22,327 nucleotides of DNA from Paramacrobiotus richtersi (Eukaryota > Tardigrada > Eutardigrada > Parachela > Macrobiotidae): assembly GCA_034698045.1 (NCBI GenBank), contig JAQGAU010000964.1:1-22327 (forward strand), written 5' to 3'. This document shows, in pieces, positions 1 to 9,574 of this stretch. Position 1 is the first letter of the stretch. Every line of letters starts with the position of its first letter. Under the pieces are notes generated by a model. It did no database searches, had not been told where the DNA came from, and saw only the letters and a program-made list of their open reading frames with translations. The translations under genes were made by a program, and so were the position numbers.

Positions 1-506
1 GCAATTATCTGCCACATAGCAGATGCAAAAAACAACTTCTTCCCGACCCACTTTCGGCTAATAGCTGTCGTCTTAAAAACTACCTCTTGCCGATTTCTCT
101 ATACTAAACAACTGCAGACTCACCACACCCCAAAAGACTCGCAAGCTAGCGGGACAAAAACACAGCGATCCATAACTGCGCGATAATGGTGTTTCTTTTT
201 CACGGATGCCTCTTCAGCAGCCGCTCCGGCACATTTGGACGTCGCGTCTTCTGTGATAATATGTACTAGAACCTGGTGACCTGACAAACTGGGCTACGCT
301 GATAACTCAGCGTAGCCCAGTACCGTCAAGCCTATCACGGGTAAAACCGCAAGTATAACTGCATTCACCAACACTGACATGTACAGTACGGCCCGGCTTG
401 CAAAATGACACTGTATATTTGAAAATGAAAATGGTTGACTAAACCAGGATGTGCAAACTCGGAAGTCCCCAAAAGGTTACTCGTGTTGCTTACTGGAATG
501 TGTTGT
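1..506. other. No gene recognised at the left edge
   Basis: I see no open frame with a convincing start, splice pattern or protein-like composition here. The stretch lies downstream of the last exon of membrane-protein pseudogene copy C, so its right part may be old 3' untranslated sequence. The only clear structure is the perfect hairpin at 288-321. Confidence 0.5.
288..321. repeat. Perfect 15-bp inverted repeat, 4-base loop
   Basis: The arms at 288-302 and 307-321 are exact reverse complements, starting ACTGGGCTAC and ending GTAGCCCAGT, around the loop TAAC. It is one of three perfect hairpins in the left 9 kb with unrelated arm sequences. Confidence 0.9.
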
Positions 507-1735
507 TCATAGTGAAAAAAACTCGATGAAAGGGGACGTGTGAACTTTAATAACGAAAAAGATGTAACAAGACCATACACCACACGAACACCAGAGTAAC
601 CAGGTGCCCAGACATAAAGCAAAGCAACGTGCGAAACTGCGAATTGTACCATTTGGATTCGTAAAGCACATCAGTGCCATCCGGCTCATCGCGATCCGGC
701 CCATCACGATTAAAACTAGCTGGCCAACACCGTACAATATTGCCCAGAGATCTTTCGCGCGACCTGGTTCCCATCTTTCGACCTCTCGACCTCTCGAGAT
801 CTTTCGACCATGTGCAAAACTCTCTACTGTCTCCCCCTGAAACCGAAAAAAATGATATTAGTTCTGTTCATAGAACCTTCATTATTTCCAAACAGACTTA
901 ACAGAGTAACAGAAGTACTTCTATTAAGAAATTGGTAACCAACAGCTATACGGTGGGCGACGGATAACAACGTAGTGCGTGCAGCATGAACAACACGCAC
1001 TGGTAAACAATCGTACCGGGAGAGTTGTCTGACTGGAGTGCAAGTTACCTTCCCAATCTCGTGCTGTAGCATCAGTTCGGAACTATGGGGTAATAACACC
1101 CTTACAAGCACCAGTTCGGAACTGTGGGGCAATAACACCCTTACAGTTTATTTTTCTCTTACGTTGGAATTCGATTATGTTACGTACTGCAAATAATCCT
1201 AAAACACAGTTTCCGCAGAGCTACTTCCGGTGGATCCCCAGGGCTCAGGACGTTCCAGGATTGATTTTTTGTCAGCTCGGATTCGCTACACATTGCATGT
1301 CCCCACACTGCAGGAACTGAAGAATTCGCAGGAGTCGTTATGGTAATATTGCGGAAAAAAATGCTACCATTATTGTCTGGCGCACCTGAAAAATAATAAA
1401 AACTGATAAAAAAACGTTTAAGTGGTTAGAGACTTAGAACTTCGTGTAAATGATTAAATCTGGTGGAAAGTTGCCGTAAAATCAGACGCCTGCTGCCTTT
1501 CATATACTAATAACTTATATACTGTATGCGCCTTTCATAATTACGTCATCGTACAGTATTTGCTTGACATCGTAATTCCATATGCTCCCATTGCAATTTG
1601 CCACACGACCAACGAAATGTACACGGCAGCCGCCAGGTCCATATGCAGGTACCTATGTATCCGCTGCACTTGCTTTTCATCTGCGAGGAGAAGCAAAAAA
1701 TCTCCTTTGTAGCCCTTTTGGCTATATATGTACCT
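507..1735 (-). pseudogene. Membrane-protein family copy C, 5'-truncated pseudogene
   Basis: This is a decayed paralogue of the intact gene at 6924-8214. Three exon remnants align to it. Exon 1 (1735-1555) keeps the membrane segment ending WQIAMGAYGI and a GTACGA donor. Exon 2 (1385-1188) is fully open, with a TTTCAG acceptor, the NIT sequon and a GTACGT donor. Exon 3 (about 836-507) keeps two hydrophobic segments and stops at 507-509. Exon phases match the intact copy. The 5' half of exon 1 is missing because the foldback element begins at 1734. Early exon 3 (about 780-815) holds repeats of GAGGTCGA, and the frame before them does not match the frame after them. I read it as a pseudogene. A still-expressed truncated protein cannot be excluded. 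Confidence 0.7.
1068..1145. repeat. 39-bp tandem duplication in a pseudogene intron
   Basis: Two direct copies, 1068-1106 and 1107-1145, start AGCAYCAGTTCGGAACT and end AACACCCTTACA, differing at a few positions. They sit between exons 2 and 3 of copy C. There is no sign of function. Confidence 0.85.
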
Positions 1736-1767
1736 CATAACTCATAATGGCTGGTCATAACTCATAA

Positions 1768-2171
1768 CTCATAAGTCATAACTCATAATTCGCGCTCATA
1801 ACTCATAACTCGCTGTCATAACTCATAAACAATGGTCATCTTACCAGCGGTCAGCTGCGGTCACTGCTCAATGGTTTTAGTGACAAGTACTTTGCCAGTC
1901 ACCACTGGCCATAATTATTGACCAATGCAGCGGTGGTGTTTGGTGCTTACTCGTCGGATCCTGGTGTCCCTCGCTGCTTTCTACCCGTAGTCACCTTGAA
2001 GCTTAAGGCAAGTGACCTGTAGTCAGTACGTTTCACTGTGAATTTTTTTTGAGCGCAGCCAGCATCGATAAAGGGGGATGCGGTGTTGCACTCAGAACTC
2101 AAAGGACCAACATACACCAACGCAAAAACGAAAAGAGCGCGAAGTATCCGGCGGTTGGGCAATACCTGGGA
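1768..2171 (+). repeat. Left inverted arm of the foldback element
   Basis: This arm reads inward from the CTCATAAGTCATAACTC repeats. It shares with the other arm the blocks CACCACTGGCCATAATTATT, GACCTGTAGTCAGTA and GATGCGGTGTTGCACTCAG. Homology fades after CAATACCTG near 2171. Confidence 0.8.
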
Positions 2172-2407
2172 AACGTTTGAACACAAACCGGTGTACCAAA
2201 AATCTCGTTCTGAATGGATTCTTTTGAGACTTGCATGGAAAAATGAAGACATACAAGAGGAAAACTGTAAACCAAAACTAGCCTTTCGGCATTTTTCTGA
2301 AATTTCAAAACGAATTTTTAAAGTTTGTTTGGAAATTTAACAGTGGTGTTAATAGGCTGGTTTTGGTTAACAATCATTCTCATGTATATCTTCCTTTTTT
2401 AGCATAG

Positions 2408-2801
2408 TCAGGTATTGCTAACGGACAGATACTGCGCGTTCTTTTCGTTTTTGCGTTGGTTCATGTTGGTCCTTTTAGTGCTGAGTGCAACACCGCATCC
2501 CCTTTTATTGATTCTGGCTGCGCGCCTAAAAAAATCGCCGTGAAACATACTGACTACAGGTCGATTGCCTTAAGGTGACCACAGGTGGAAAGCACTGTAT
2601 GGCACCAGGATGCGACGAGTAAGCACGAAAAACCACAGCTACGTTGGTGAATAATTATGGCCAGTGGTGACTGACAGAGTACTTGTCACCAAAACCATTA
2701 AGCAGTAACCGCAACTGACCGCTGGTATGACGACTATTGTTTACGACTTATGACCGCGAGTTATGAGTTATGAGTGCGATTTATGAGTTATGACTTATGA
2801 G
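2408..2801 (-). repeat. Right inverted arm of the foldback element
   Basis: This is the reverse complement of the left arm, ending in GACTTATGAG at 2792-2801. Open frames in the two arms are mirror artefacts of the repeat rather than genes. Confidence 0.8.
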
Positions 2802-2875
2802 TATTAAACATTAAACGTCTGCATTAAACAATTATACGAGTACCATAACTGTGTAAGTGTTCGTTGAACACGTCC

Positions 2876-3070
2876 AGTATTTGTTTGTCATCGTAATTCC
2901 ATATACGTACTGCAGAAAAGGCTAAAACACAATCTCCGCAGAACTACTTCCGGCCGATCCCATGTTTGTGCGATGTTCCAGAACTGGCTTGCTGTAAGCT
3001 CAGATTCATTATACATTCCATATATCCACAATTCTGGAACTGACGAATTTGGAGGAGTCGATATCAAGAA
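2876..3070 (-). pseudogene. Membrane-protein family copy D, scrambled fragment
   Basis: Positions 3070-2911 (read on the minus strand) match exon 2 of the family from the sequence after the NIT sequon to the GTACGT donor, and the frame is open. At about 2906 the match jumps straight to the last 30 bases of exon 1 (YGITMTNKY), so exon order is reversed relative to the intact gene. The join shares only a few bases (TAT/ATATGG). It is most similar to copy B. The fragment lies just outside the foldback element and is probably debris of unequal exchange or end joining between copies. Confidence 0.7.
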
Positions 3071-4730
3071 TTTAGATCTATATTACGCACGGCCGCCCCG
3101 TAACATCAAAATCTGAATAACCGCAACACATAACCAAAATCCGATAACACCATCGGATTCCCCGCATTGGAAAACTACGTCACATGACATTTTTAAAAAA
3201 AAGTTGTTACCGGCATGCCGCCAACTCAATTTAATGTGAAACTTTCAAGGTCACCTTGAACTTATTTTTACTACAAAACAGATTTGTTGCTGAGAAAAAT
3301 ACATAAAGTACTTCATACAGTATCATTTGACCGGTATAAAGTGCCTAAATGGAAACAATTATTCAGTATCTCCACTTTTGAAGGGAAAACACGCAAACAC
3401 AACGCTCGGCATGAAGAATACCGAGAACAGTCCCGGGACAAGGAAAGCACCCGAACCACAATAACTCAATACGATACGTATACTGTTTTCGGATAGCCCG
3501 TACCGCAAAACGGTGGCACAGAGTATTTGATTTTCTTCAGAGTTCCTAACGGCGTCTGCAATTAACCTCTGGAGTAACCATCATTTACTTGGACCGAACC
3601 TTCTAATATTGCTTCATGTACTTACTTGGGAAGGAATTTAGTACAAAAAGTTCGATAACAGAACGTACGATCGACACAATGCGAAACGCTGCATAGGCGC
3701 TCGAGATCGACAGAGATAGGATCGTTCTCGCATAACGGTCACCCAAAACGCTACCGGATGTGTGAACCCCACGTTCGCAACGAACGAAGCGAAACACTCG
3801 AAAGGCCCGCTAAGTAATTGTTTCGGAGCTCAGTTAGCCGGGAATTACCCCGGCCCTGCAAAATGTTACTAACCTCATCCATACAATTTTTCCAAGTAAT
3901 AGCAAGTGACCAATCTTATCCACATAGCTCTGAGTGAACGCAACTGAACGGAGTGAACAAAGCGAATCATCCGAGAATTTTATGGCGGATAAATCGTCAG
4001 GATTGTCCGGTTAGCAGCAGCGACTCGGCAACCAGTCCAAGTGCCCAGGTAGAACTAACTATTAGCTGGCAGTAGTATGCAGTAGTAACTGTCTCGATAA
4101 AACCGATTATCTGCTATGCTCTGACAAGGAAAACCAGATGCGCTTGATGATTCTTTAAGCAAAATCGTTTTCCGGCCGCAAAGTTTACTTTTTTTGCTCC
4201 TCGAATTGTAATAATACTCGGAACTTGAAATATAATCAAGAAAAAAGTTTGCCTAAAATTACACGGCCACTGATCAAAACTGAAAATTGTTTCAAAACAC
4301 TGGAGAAGAAGGAGCGAAGTACCGTACGTATCTTTACTTCGTACATTTGACCAAAGCAGCACGAAGCAAAAGCAAACTAGGAACTTTGTATCGATGTAGC
4401 GTGAAGTTCTCCACCAGGTATTAGCAACCAACAATCATCAAGAAAACCAAATGCGACTGCGATGTTCGCAAGCGTCGACCAAACCCAAAGATTAATTTAA
4501 AGCTCGACCAAACCCAAAGACTAGTTTAAACACCTCGCGTTCGCAGCGGTCGATCAAACCAAAAAACCGACCGACAAAACCATCTAAAGGGCGAAAACTG
4601 GACCGCTAAAAGAATTTTTCATACGAGAGTTTTCGAGTGACTTCTGTCGTTGTAAGATCGGTATTGTTCGGGCATTTTATCCCGGGCCCAGTTGATAGCA
4701 AGTTTCATTCGTGTACCAATTTGACCAAAC
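3071..4730. other. Intergenic region without a recognised gene
   Basis: No frame here starts with ATG and has protein-like character. The longest, on the minus strand at 4114-4434, would need a TTG start and has no flanking splice logic. A short hairpin with 8-bp arms (AATCCGAT, loop AACACC) lies near 3150, and a 29-bp tandem repeat at 4475-4532. Confidence 0.5.
4475..4532. repeat. 29-bp tandem repeat, two copies
   Basis: Units 4475-4503 and 4504-4532 start TCGACCAAACCCAAAGA and continue YTARTTTAAA. A decayed third unit (GGTCGATCAAACC) follows near 4550. Confidence 0.85.
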
Positions 4731-4958
4731 ATGACCAAAATTATCGATATAATAATATTGCTGGTCATCTGCTGTTCAGCACGCGATGGACAGAATGAGT
4801 GAGTCGAGACTTTGGCTCTTGGCAAGTGTCCGAATGATCTTCAACGTGGCGCTGGAAGGATGGGTAAAATAAGTTTCTGGTATTCCCAAATTTACGCCGG
4901 GCGAAATCTTCGCCCTTCAAACCGTTTTGCCGGACATAAAGGTTTTAAATTTGGTTAG
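4731..4958 (+). pseudogene. Possible small secreted-protein gene with in-frame stop
   Basis: An ATG at 4731 opens a typical secretion signal: a short polar start, a run of Ile/Leu/Val (IIDIIILLVICC), then a small-residue cleavage region (SARDG). The frame meets TGA at 4800-4802, then stays open for another 51 codons to TAG at 4956-4958. Either a nonsense mutation broke a small secreted protein, or the GTGAGT directly over the stop (4799-4804) is a splice donor for an exon I cannot place. No homology is recognised. It could also be chance. Confidence 0.25.
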
Positions 4959-4983
4959 ACCTGGACTTTATGTCTTCGAACCC

Positions 4984-5054
4984 ATTCTGAATACGGATCT
5001 CAAGAAACCCTGAGGCGGCAGCCGAAGGTGTTTCTTGAGATCCGTATTCAGAAT
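4984..5054. repeat. Perfect 25-bp inverted repeat, 21-base loop
   Basis: The arms at 4984-5008 and 5030-5054 are exact reverse complements, beginning ATTCTGAATACGG and ending CCGTATTCAGAAT. The loop is GC-rich. The arms resemble no other sequence in the window, so this is not an obvious transposon end. Confidence 0.92.
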
Positions 5055-5149
5055 ATTATCGACAATATAAATTTACTATCCAGATCTGTGCTAGTTAGAA
5101 ACGAAATTTGGCAAACAAAACCGTTATTACTATTATTTTGTTATTGTAT

Positions 5150-5929
5150 TTTATTACATTCATTATACATTCCATACTATCCACAATTATAGTATATCCA
5201 CAATTCTGGAACTGACGAATTTGGAGGAGTCGATATATTGTAATATTGCGGAAGGAAATGCTATCATTACTATTTGGTGTACCTGAAATATAAAAATGAC
5301 TGATAGAAAACGTTGAACTGGCCAGAACTATGAGTACGAGTACGTATAAATCTGCTAAAACTTTCGCTGGACATATGTAAATTTTTGTAGATGGTATAGC
5401 TCACAGGCAGCATGTGTACTTCATCAAACAGTATTTGTTTGTCATCCTAATTCCATCCGCTCCCATAGCAATCTGCCACGCGACGAGACACAGATAGATC
5501 ACAGCCGCCAGGATCCATCTGCATTTACTCCAGCTGCAGTGGCTTTCGCAATAACGAACAATGTCCTTCGCTGTTCCGCAACCAATTCCTCTTGGCTGCG
5601 GTAAGGGTCGGAAGTTCCCACGGGCGAAAGTTCCCGGAGCGCAGATTCTTTCATCAACTTTCGAACCAAGTAAGTCGCGTGTCTTTCCATGGACAATATT
5701 GAAAAAGCTGCATCCATAGTGTTTTACCAAATGGCATTAGAGGGACTGTGGATGCGGAGGACCAGAATCCACCGCCTGATCCCTAACGACAAGCAGACCT
5801 GGTCCACTATCTCTGTTACTAACAAGGTTCCTGCTGTTGCACGCTCGTTTGGTCAACGACTGCCACCGAAATTGAGGGAACGCACTGCGCATGCAGTCCA
5901 CGGATAGCGTCTTTCGAAGCGGTGTCCAT
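5150..5929 (-). pseudogene. Membrane-protein family copy B, pseudogene
   Basis: This is a tandem duplicate of the intact gene at 6924-8214. It begins like the intact copy with MDTASKDAIRG (ATG at 5929-5927), then shifts frame before the segment matching LLVRNQIADS. It meets TAA at 5739-5737 inside the conserved QSL-C region, then is open through the membrane segment ending WQIAMGADGIRMTNKY. The exon 1 donor has weakened to GTTTGA. Exon 2 starts after TTTCAG at 5282 but has a 2-base insertion after NITI (near 5236) and an internal duplication of TATCCACAATT. It breaks off near 5150, and no exon 3 was found. These independent lesions make a coding role very unlikely. Confidence 0.85.
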
Positions 5930-6923
5930 CGTTGCTGAATTAGTGGCATACATCGAACTGCACGAATGCCAAGCATGTTTGTAAAAGTTTACTCAAACAC
6001 TGAACTTGGAAGCAGGAGCGCAAAAACAGACCCCAATGATAATTTGCGTGCAAAACCATTTGCGTGCCCAGTATGAAAAAGGAACTTTCTGCTGTAACTT
6101 GTAACGTGCATGTGATGGTTACAGTACTCACGAGAATTGCCAGTCATGCATGTTTAACGGTACAACGATCAACCAGCCTGGAGGCAACAGTTTGCATGAC
6201 GCCATGCTGAAGGTGCCAGTGACTACTGTCTCATGTTAATCCCACCGTTACTGAGAAAGACAGTCATGATTATGTCAGATTGTATCATTTGTATGTCATT
6301 GATCATTCTTCGCTTTTCTGCACTTTTATATCTGTTTCCATGAACTTTTCTGGATACAAATTAGTAGCGCGGCATAAATGAATCTGAGTTAGCATGCGCG
6401 GGAACACCAGAGGACCTGTTGTCGTTAATTAAGTGCTGATCCGCTCGTTCACTTTTGAAAAAGTCGTATTGATCCATGTCTTTGAGATTTTGACCACGTC
6501 GTGAATCGAAGAAATAACCTTCATGTAAATCTGTATCTGAGAAAGGAACGACGCCCGTAGAGGCATTTTTACACGGTTTCTGCTTTCACACGTCAACTGC
6601 AATGACTTACAGGATTTCTGAGAGATGTCTGTTTCTTAATAAATTTCTTTGTTAGGAATCTGTTGCAAGTATACAGTAAATTGTATACGAGGTTCAAATT
6701 CCGAGCTCGGCTGTCGATTGCAAAACTTGTGTTTGGTTACTCTGGTATTTTCTGTCAAACTTTAAGCCAGGAAGAATACTGATGAACAGCTAATACGCGC
6801 AACCCATCACGTGTTTGTTAACCGCCTAATAGGAAAAACCGATTTCTGGTCATTTTTCGCACGTTGAAGCCTAAATATGTTCGTTTGACGTCTAAACCAC
6901 GTCTTTAAGCTTATTGGAACGAG
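5930..6923. other. Duplicated 5' flank of copy B
   Basis: No gene is seen. Blocks here repeat, diverged, in the same order upstream of copy A: around 6131-6230 versus 8420-8530, GAACACCAGAGGACCTGTTGTC at about 6400-6425 versus 8695-8720, and GGAACGACGC...GAGGCATTTTT at about 6545-6575 versus 9315-9345. The duplication therefore included at least 600 bases of upstream DNA. The right end also holds the 3' flank of copy A. Confidence 0.6.
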
Positions 6924-8214
6924 CTAGCGATAATGGAAAAATGTGACGAAAAGAGGTACCTCAGTTATCAAAATGAAGAAAAAGACACAAGACGCCCCAA
7001 AGCAAACAAACCACAGCAAACAAAAAGAATAGAGCACAACCTGACAAACGCTGTTATCGGTAATCTTAGCCCACCTCATCAGTACCAGGGTAATCCCGAG
7101 TGAAAACAACTGACCGACACCGCACACGATCGCCCACAGAGCATCCGTTCGTAAACCCGGTGTCCACGCAGACAAGTCCGACCATTCGCAGTTTTCTTCG
7201 CTAACTCCTGCGGACAAAAGATAACCTACTATAATCAACAAGCATTAGTAAGTGGCAACAAATTGCAAGCACTTGACGTTCGGTACGCATTATCCTAACA
7301 ATCGCCTGCTGTAATATCACTTTTGGGCCATAAATCCCAACAGCTTATTTCCTTACTCCAGCTAGTATATTTGTTACACCGTCTTCGATTTGCCACCTAC
7401 TGCAGAAAATGCGAAAGCACAGCTTTCTTAGAGTTAGTTCCGGCCCGTCCGAGGGGAGTACGGAGTTCCAAGATTGACGTGGTTCAGATACGTTAGCCAT
7501 TGCTTGTATCCATGCTGCTGGAATGGAAGCACTCGAAGGAGCTGGTACTGTGATATTCTTGAAGGAAATCCTTCCATGACTGTCTGGTGTGCCTAAATTC
7601 GAAATCATAATAACTACTGGCGGAAAAAGTTTGTCGTGGTCAGAACCCACAAATCTACTAGGCAACTCGTCTACAATAAACTTTCATATCATAACTGTGT
7701 CTAATAAACACGCTCGCTTACAGTATCTATCTGTCAGCCTAATTCCATACGTTCCCATCGCAATCTGCCACGCAACCAGGGAAATGTAGAGGGCTACCAA
7801 TAGGGTCGATATCCATAGGCCTACACACATGTTGTACTTCGTTTTCACTGTAGAGTAGAAACGCACAAGCATCTGTGCACTTCCGCAATCAGCGGTTCTG
7901 GGCTGCGATAAAAGTTGACAGTTCATCGGGGTTGGACTTTTGGAGGCACCGCTGTTACTCTCAGCGTTAGAACGAAACAGATCGCGTGTCTTTCCATGTA
8001 CGAGATCGAAAAGGCTGCATCTGCACTTTTTCGCCAGTTTGCATGAGAGTGACTGCGGTTGAACGGAGCTTGAATCTGCAATCTGATTCCTAACGAGGAG
8101 CGGACCCTTGTCTACATTGGCAACAAGGGTCATGCTAGTTGGGTCGCCAACTGCCACCGAAGCTAAGGAAAAGCGCGGCGGTCCAGGAATGTTGTCTTTC
8201 GTAGCGATGTCCAT
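6924..8214 (-). CDS. Three-pass membrane protein, intact family copy A
   Basis: Three exons: 8214-7722, 7592-7401 and 7207-6924. Donors are GTAAGC and GTAGGT, acceptors TTTAG and CCGCAG. Both introns are phase 1 and the join gives 322 residues. The ATG at 8214 is supported by the matching MD-A-KD start in pseudogene B. Residues 1-130 are soluble with no signal peptide. Hydrophobic segments lie at about 131-154, 250-272 and 283-309. The loop between the first two carries sequons N177-I-T and N198-V-S, paired cysteines (C165, C235) and a conserved RKLCFRIFC stretch, so it is probably extracellular. The tail after the last segment is 13 residues. The family is unrecognised and may be lineage-specific. 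Conservation across copies C and D confirms real coding exons. A further 3' exon through the GTACCT after residue 311 is possible but not needed. Confidence 0.75.
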
Positions 8215-8734
8215 GTTAAATACTCTAAGTGCCGTAAATCAAGCGCTATCCGTCCCTGCAAATACGTCTAGTACAGGTACATTCAGTTACTCAATTCGGC
8301 AGCATGAGACGAGAAAAGGGCCGAGTGAGAATACAAAAGATTGAAAAGAACCTGCACGTCCAGCTATGATAGTATAGCGTTATTCATAAAGTTGCTGTTG
8401 TGTTTTAACGCACGGCTGCATGTGATGTTTGTGGATAATTGCCAGCAATTCAACTGTGCATACAATGACCGACAACCAGTTAAAGCCTCGAGACAAAGTT
8501 TTGCGTCACGCCGTCTTGCACACGTTAATGGCAGCGTTATTCTGAAAGAAATTGTCACGATGATATCAGATTGTAGCGGTGGCGTATCACTGATTATCCT
8601 TGACTTTCAAGTACCAGTACCTTCATATCTGTTTGCTTGAATTTTTTTTGCATCGTAGCAGGGCATAAAGAATCTGAAGCTAATGTACAGCTAGTGGAAC
8701 ACCAGAGGGCCTGTCGTCAAAGCTTCCGTATATA

Positions 8735-8792
8735 CTTACTGCAACAGCTCGTCCGTATACTAATAGGTATACGGACGAGCTGTTGCAGTAAG
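8735..8792. repeat. Perfect 26-bp inverted repeat, 6-base loop
   Basis: The arms at 8735-8760 and 8767-8792 are exact reverse complements, beginning CTTACTGCAACAGC and ending GCTGTTGCAGTAAG, around TAATAG. The equivalent place in the copy B flank (about 6431-6452, containing GCTCGTTC) may be a diverged single left arm without a right arm. This would make the hairpin younger than the duplication. Confidence 0.93.
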
Positions 8793-8903
8793 TCGCGTTA
8801 AGGGGAAATTCTGTGTAGTGTCTTAAGTATTAGCGAAATCACAACAGTGCACATATATATGATACTCGTTCTGAACTATTCTCAGCCCGCAGGTATGATC
8901 CTG

Positions 8904-8929
8904 AAATTTTAAAATGCATTTTAAAATTT
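8904..8929. repeat. 26-bp AT-rich palindrome
   Basis: This is self-complementary around TGCA with 11-base arms (AAATTTTAAAA). A partial repeat, TTCATTTTAAAATT, follows at about 8936-8949. Confidence 0.85.
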
Positions 8930-9574
8930 TTGAAATTCATTTTAAAATTACTGAAACATACCTTGGGGTTGAAAATGGTTCAGAACGATCATCATATGAA
9001 TGTGCAGTTTTTGATGTGAGCATAAAGAGGTTTGCATGAAACGCTGAATTATTTGAGAAGGAAACGTGTTTAAACTTTTTGCCGCCATTGTGCAACAGCC
9101 AGCCGTTGCGCGCACAAACGGATTTCTGGACACTGTTTACTGAAGTTTGGTTATCATAAACAACAACATAGCTTGTTGAGAACCTTACAGGTACGCAGCT
9201 GCTCTGTTTGCACCAATCGTTGTGACGTGGGAAGAATATAGCCTTAACGCCGCTGCGTTCATCAGAGGTACTGTATCGAAGTACTCATTTTTATCTCAAT
9301 CTGATTCCGAAAACGGAACGACGCTGACAGAAGCATTTTTTCAACAGAGGTTGTGCTTTCGCCTGGCAACTCTGAAAAATCTCGAAATTTTAACTATCAT
9401 GACGAACATTCCGCTGCTTGCATTAATTGCAGACGAGGTTCACATCTCGCTCAAATGTCGTTTACTAAACGGGAAATAAACACTTAAAGCAAGACAAATA
9501 CTGGCGCAGTTTGCCACGCAAAGCAAAGGTTAGCTGCAGTATATCATGTCTTTATAGTAAAAATCTAAACAGGC

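Larger units (their letters stand above)
1734..2801. mobile_element. Foldback-type non-autonomous DNA transposon
   Basis: About 1.07 kb made almost entirely of two long imperfect inverted arms (1768-2171 and 2408-2801) around a spacer of about 236 bases. The outer ends of both arms are tandem runs of a CTCATAA/TCATAACTCATAA unit, with an extra run on the left from 1734. Short tandem repeats at the ends of long inverted repeats are the hallmark of Foldback-like elements. The spacer has no transposase-like frame, so mobility would depend on another element. No clear target duplication was found. The arms have diverged by substitutions and small gaps, so the copy is not brand new. Confidence 0.8.
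8215..9574. other. 5' flank of copy A, no gene
   Basis: Plus-strand frames at 8341-8640 and 9222-9479 begin at TTG and GTG. They fall in the block duplicated at copy B, where no frame is kept, so I do not call them. The region should hold the copy A promoter. It contains a perfect hairpin (8735-8792) and an AT-rich palindrome (8904-8929). The last 90 bases are the 3' flank of the membrane protein gene at 9575-10159. Confidence 0.5.

Noticed and set aside
1947-2340. Overlapping open frames on both strands of up to 101 residues
   Set aside because: They lie in the left arm of the foldback element. The frames reflect the inverted repeat and have no protein-family features.
4114-4434. Minus-strand frame of 106 residues with hydrophobic stretches
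   Set aside because: It would start at TTG, has no splice support, no repeat elsewhere in the window, and an uneven, AT-driven composition.
6688-6705. GGTTCAAATTCC resembling a tRNA internal promoter box
   Set aside because: It has one base too many for the B box, and no matching A box or cloverleaf could be drawn around it.
8341-8640. Plus-strand frame of 99 residues
   Set aside because: It starts at TTG. The homologous duplicated block upstream of copy B does not keep the frame, so there is no coding constraint.
9222-9479. Plus-strand frame of 85 residues
   Set aside because: It starts at GTG, lies in the duplicated noncoding flank, and the paralogous block near 6545-6700 is not open.
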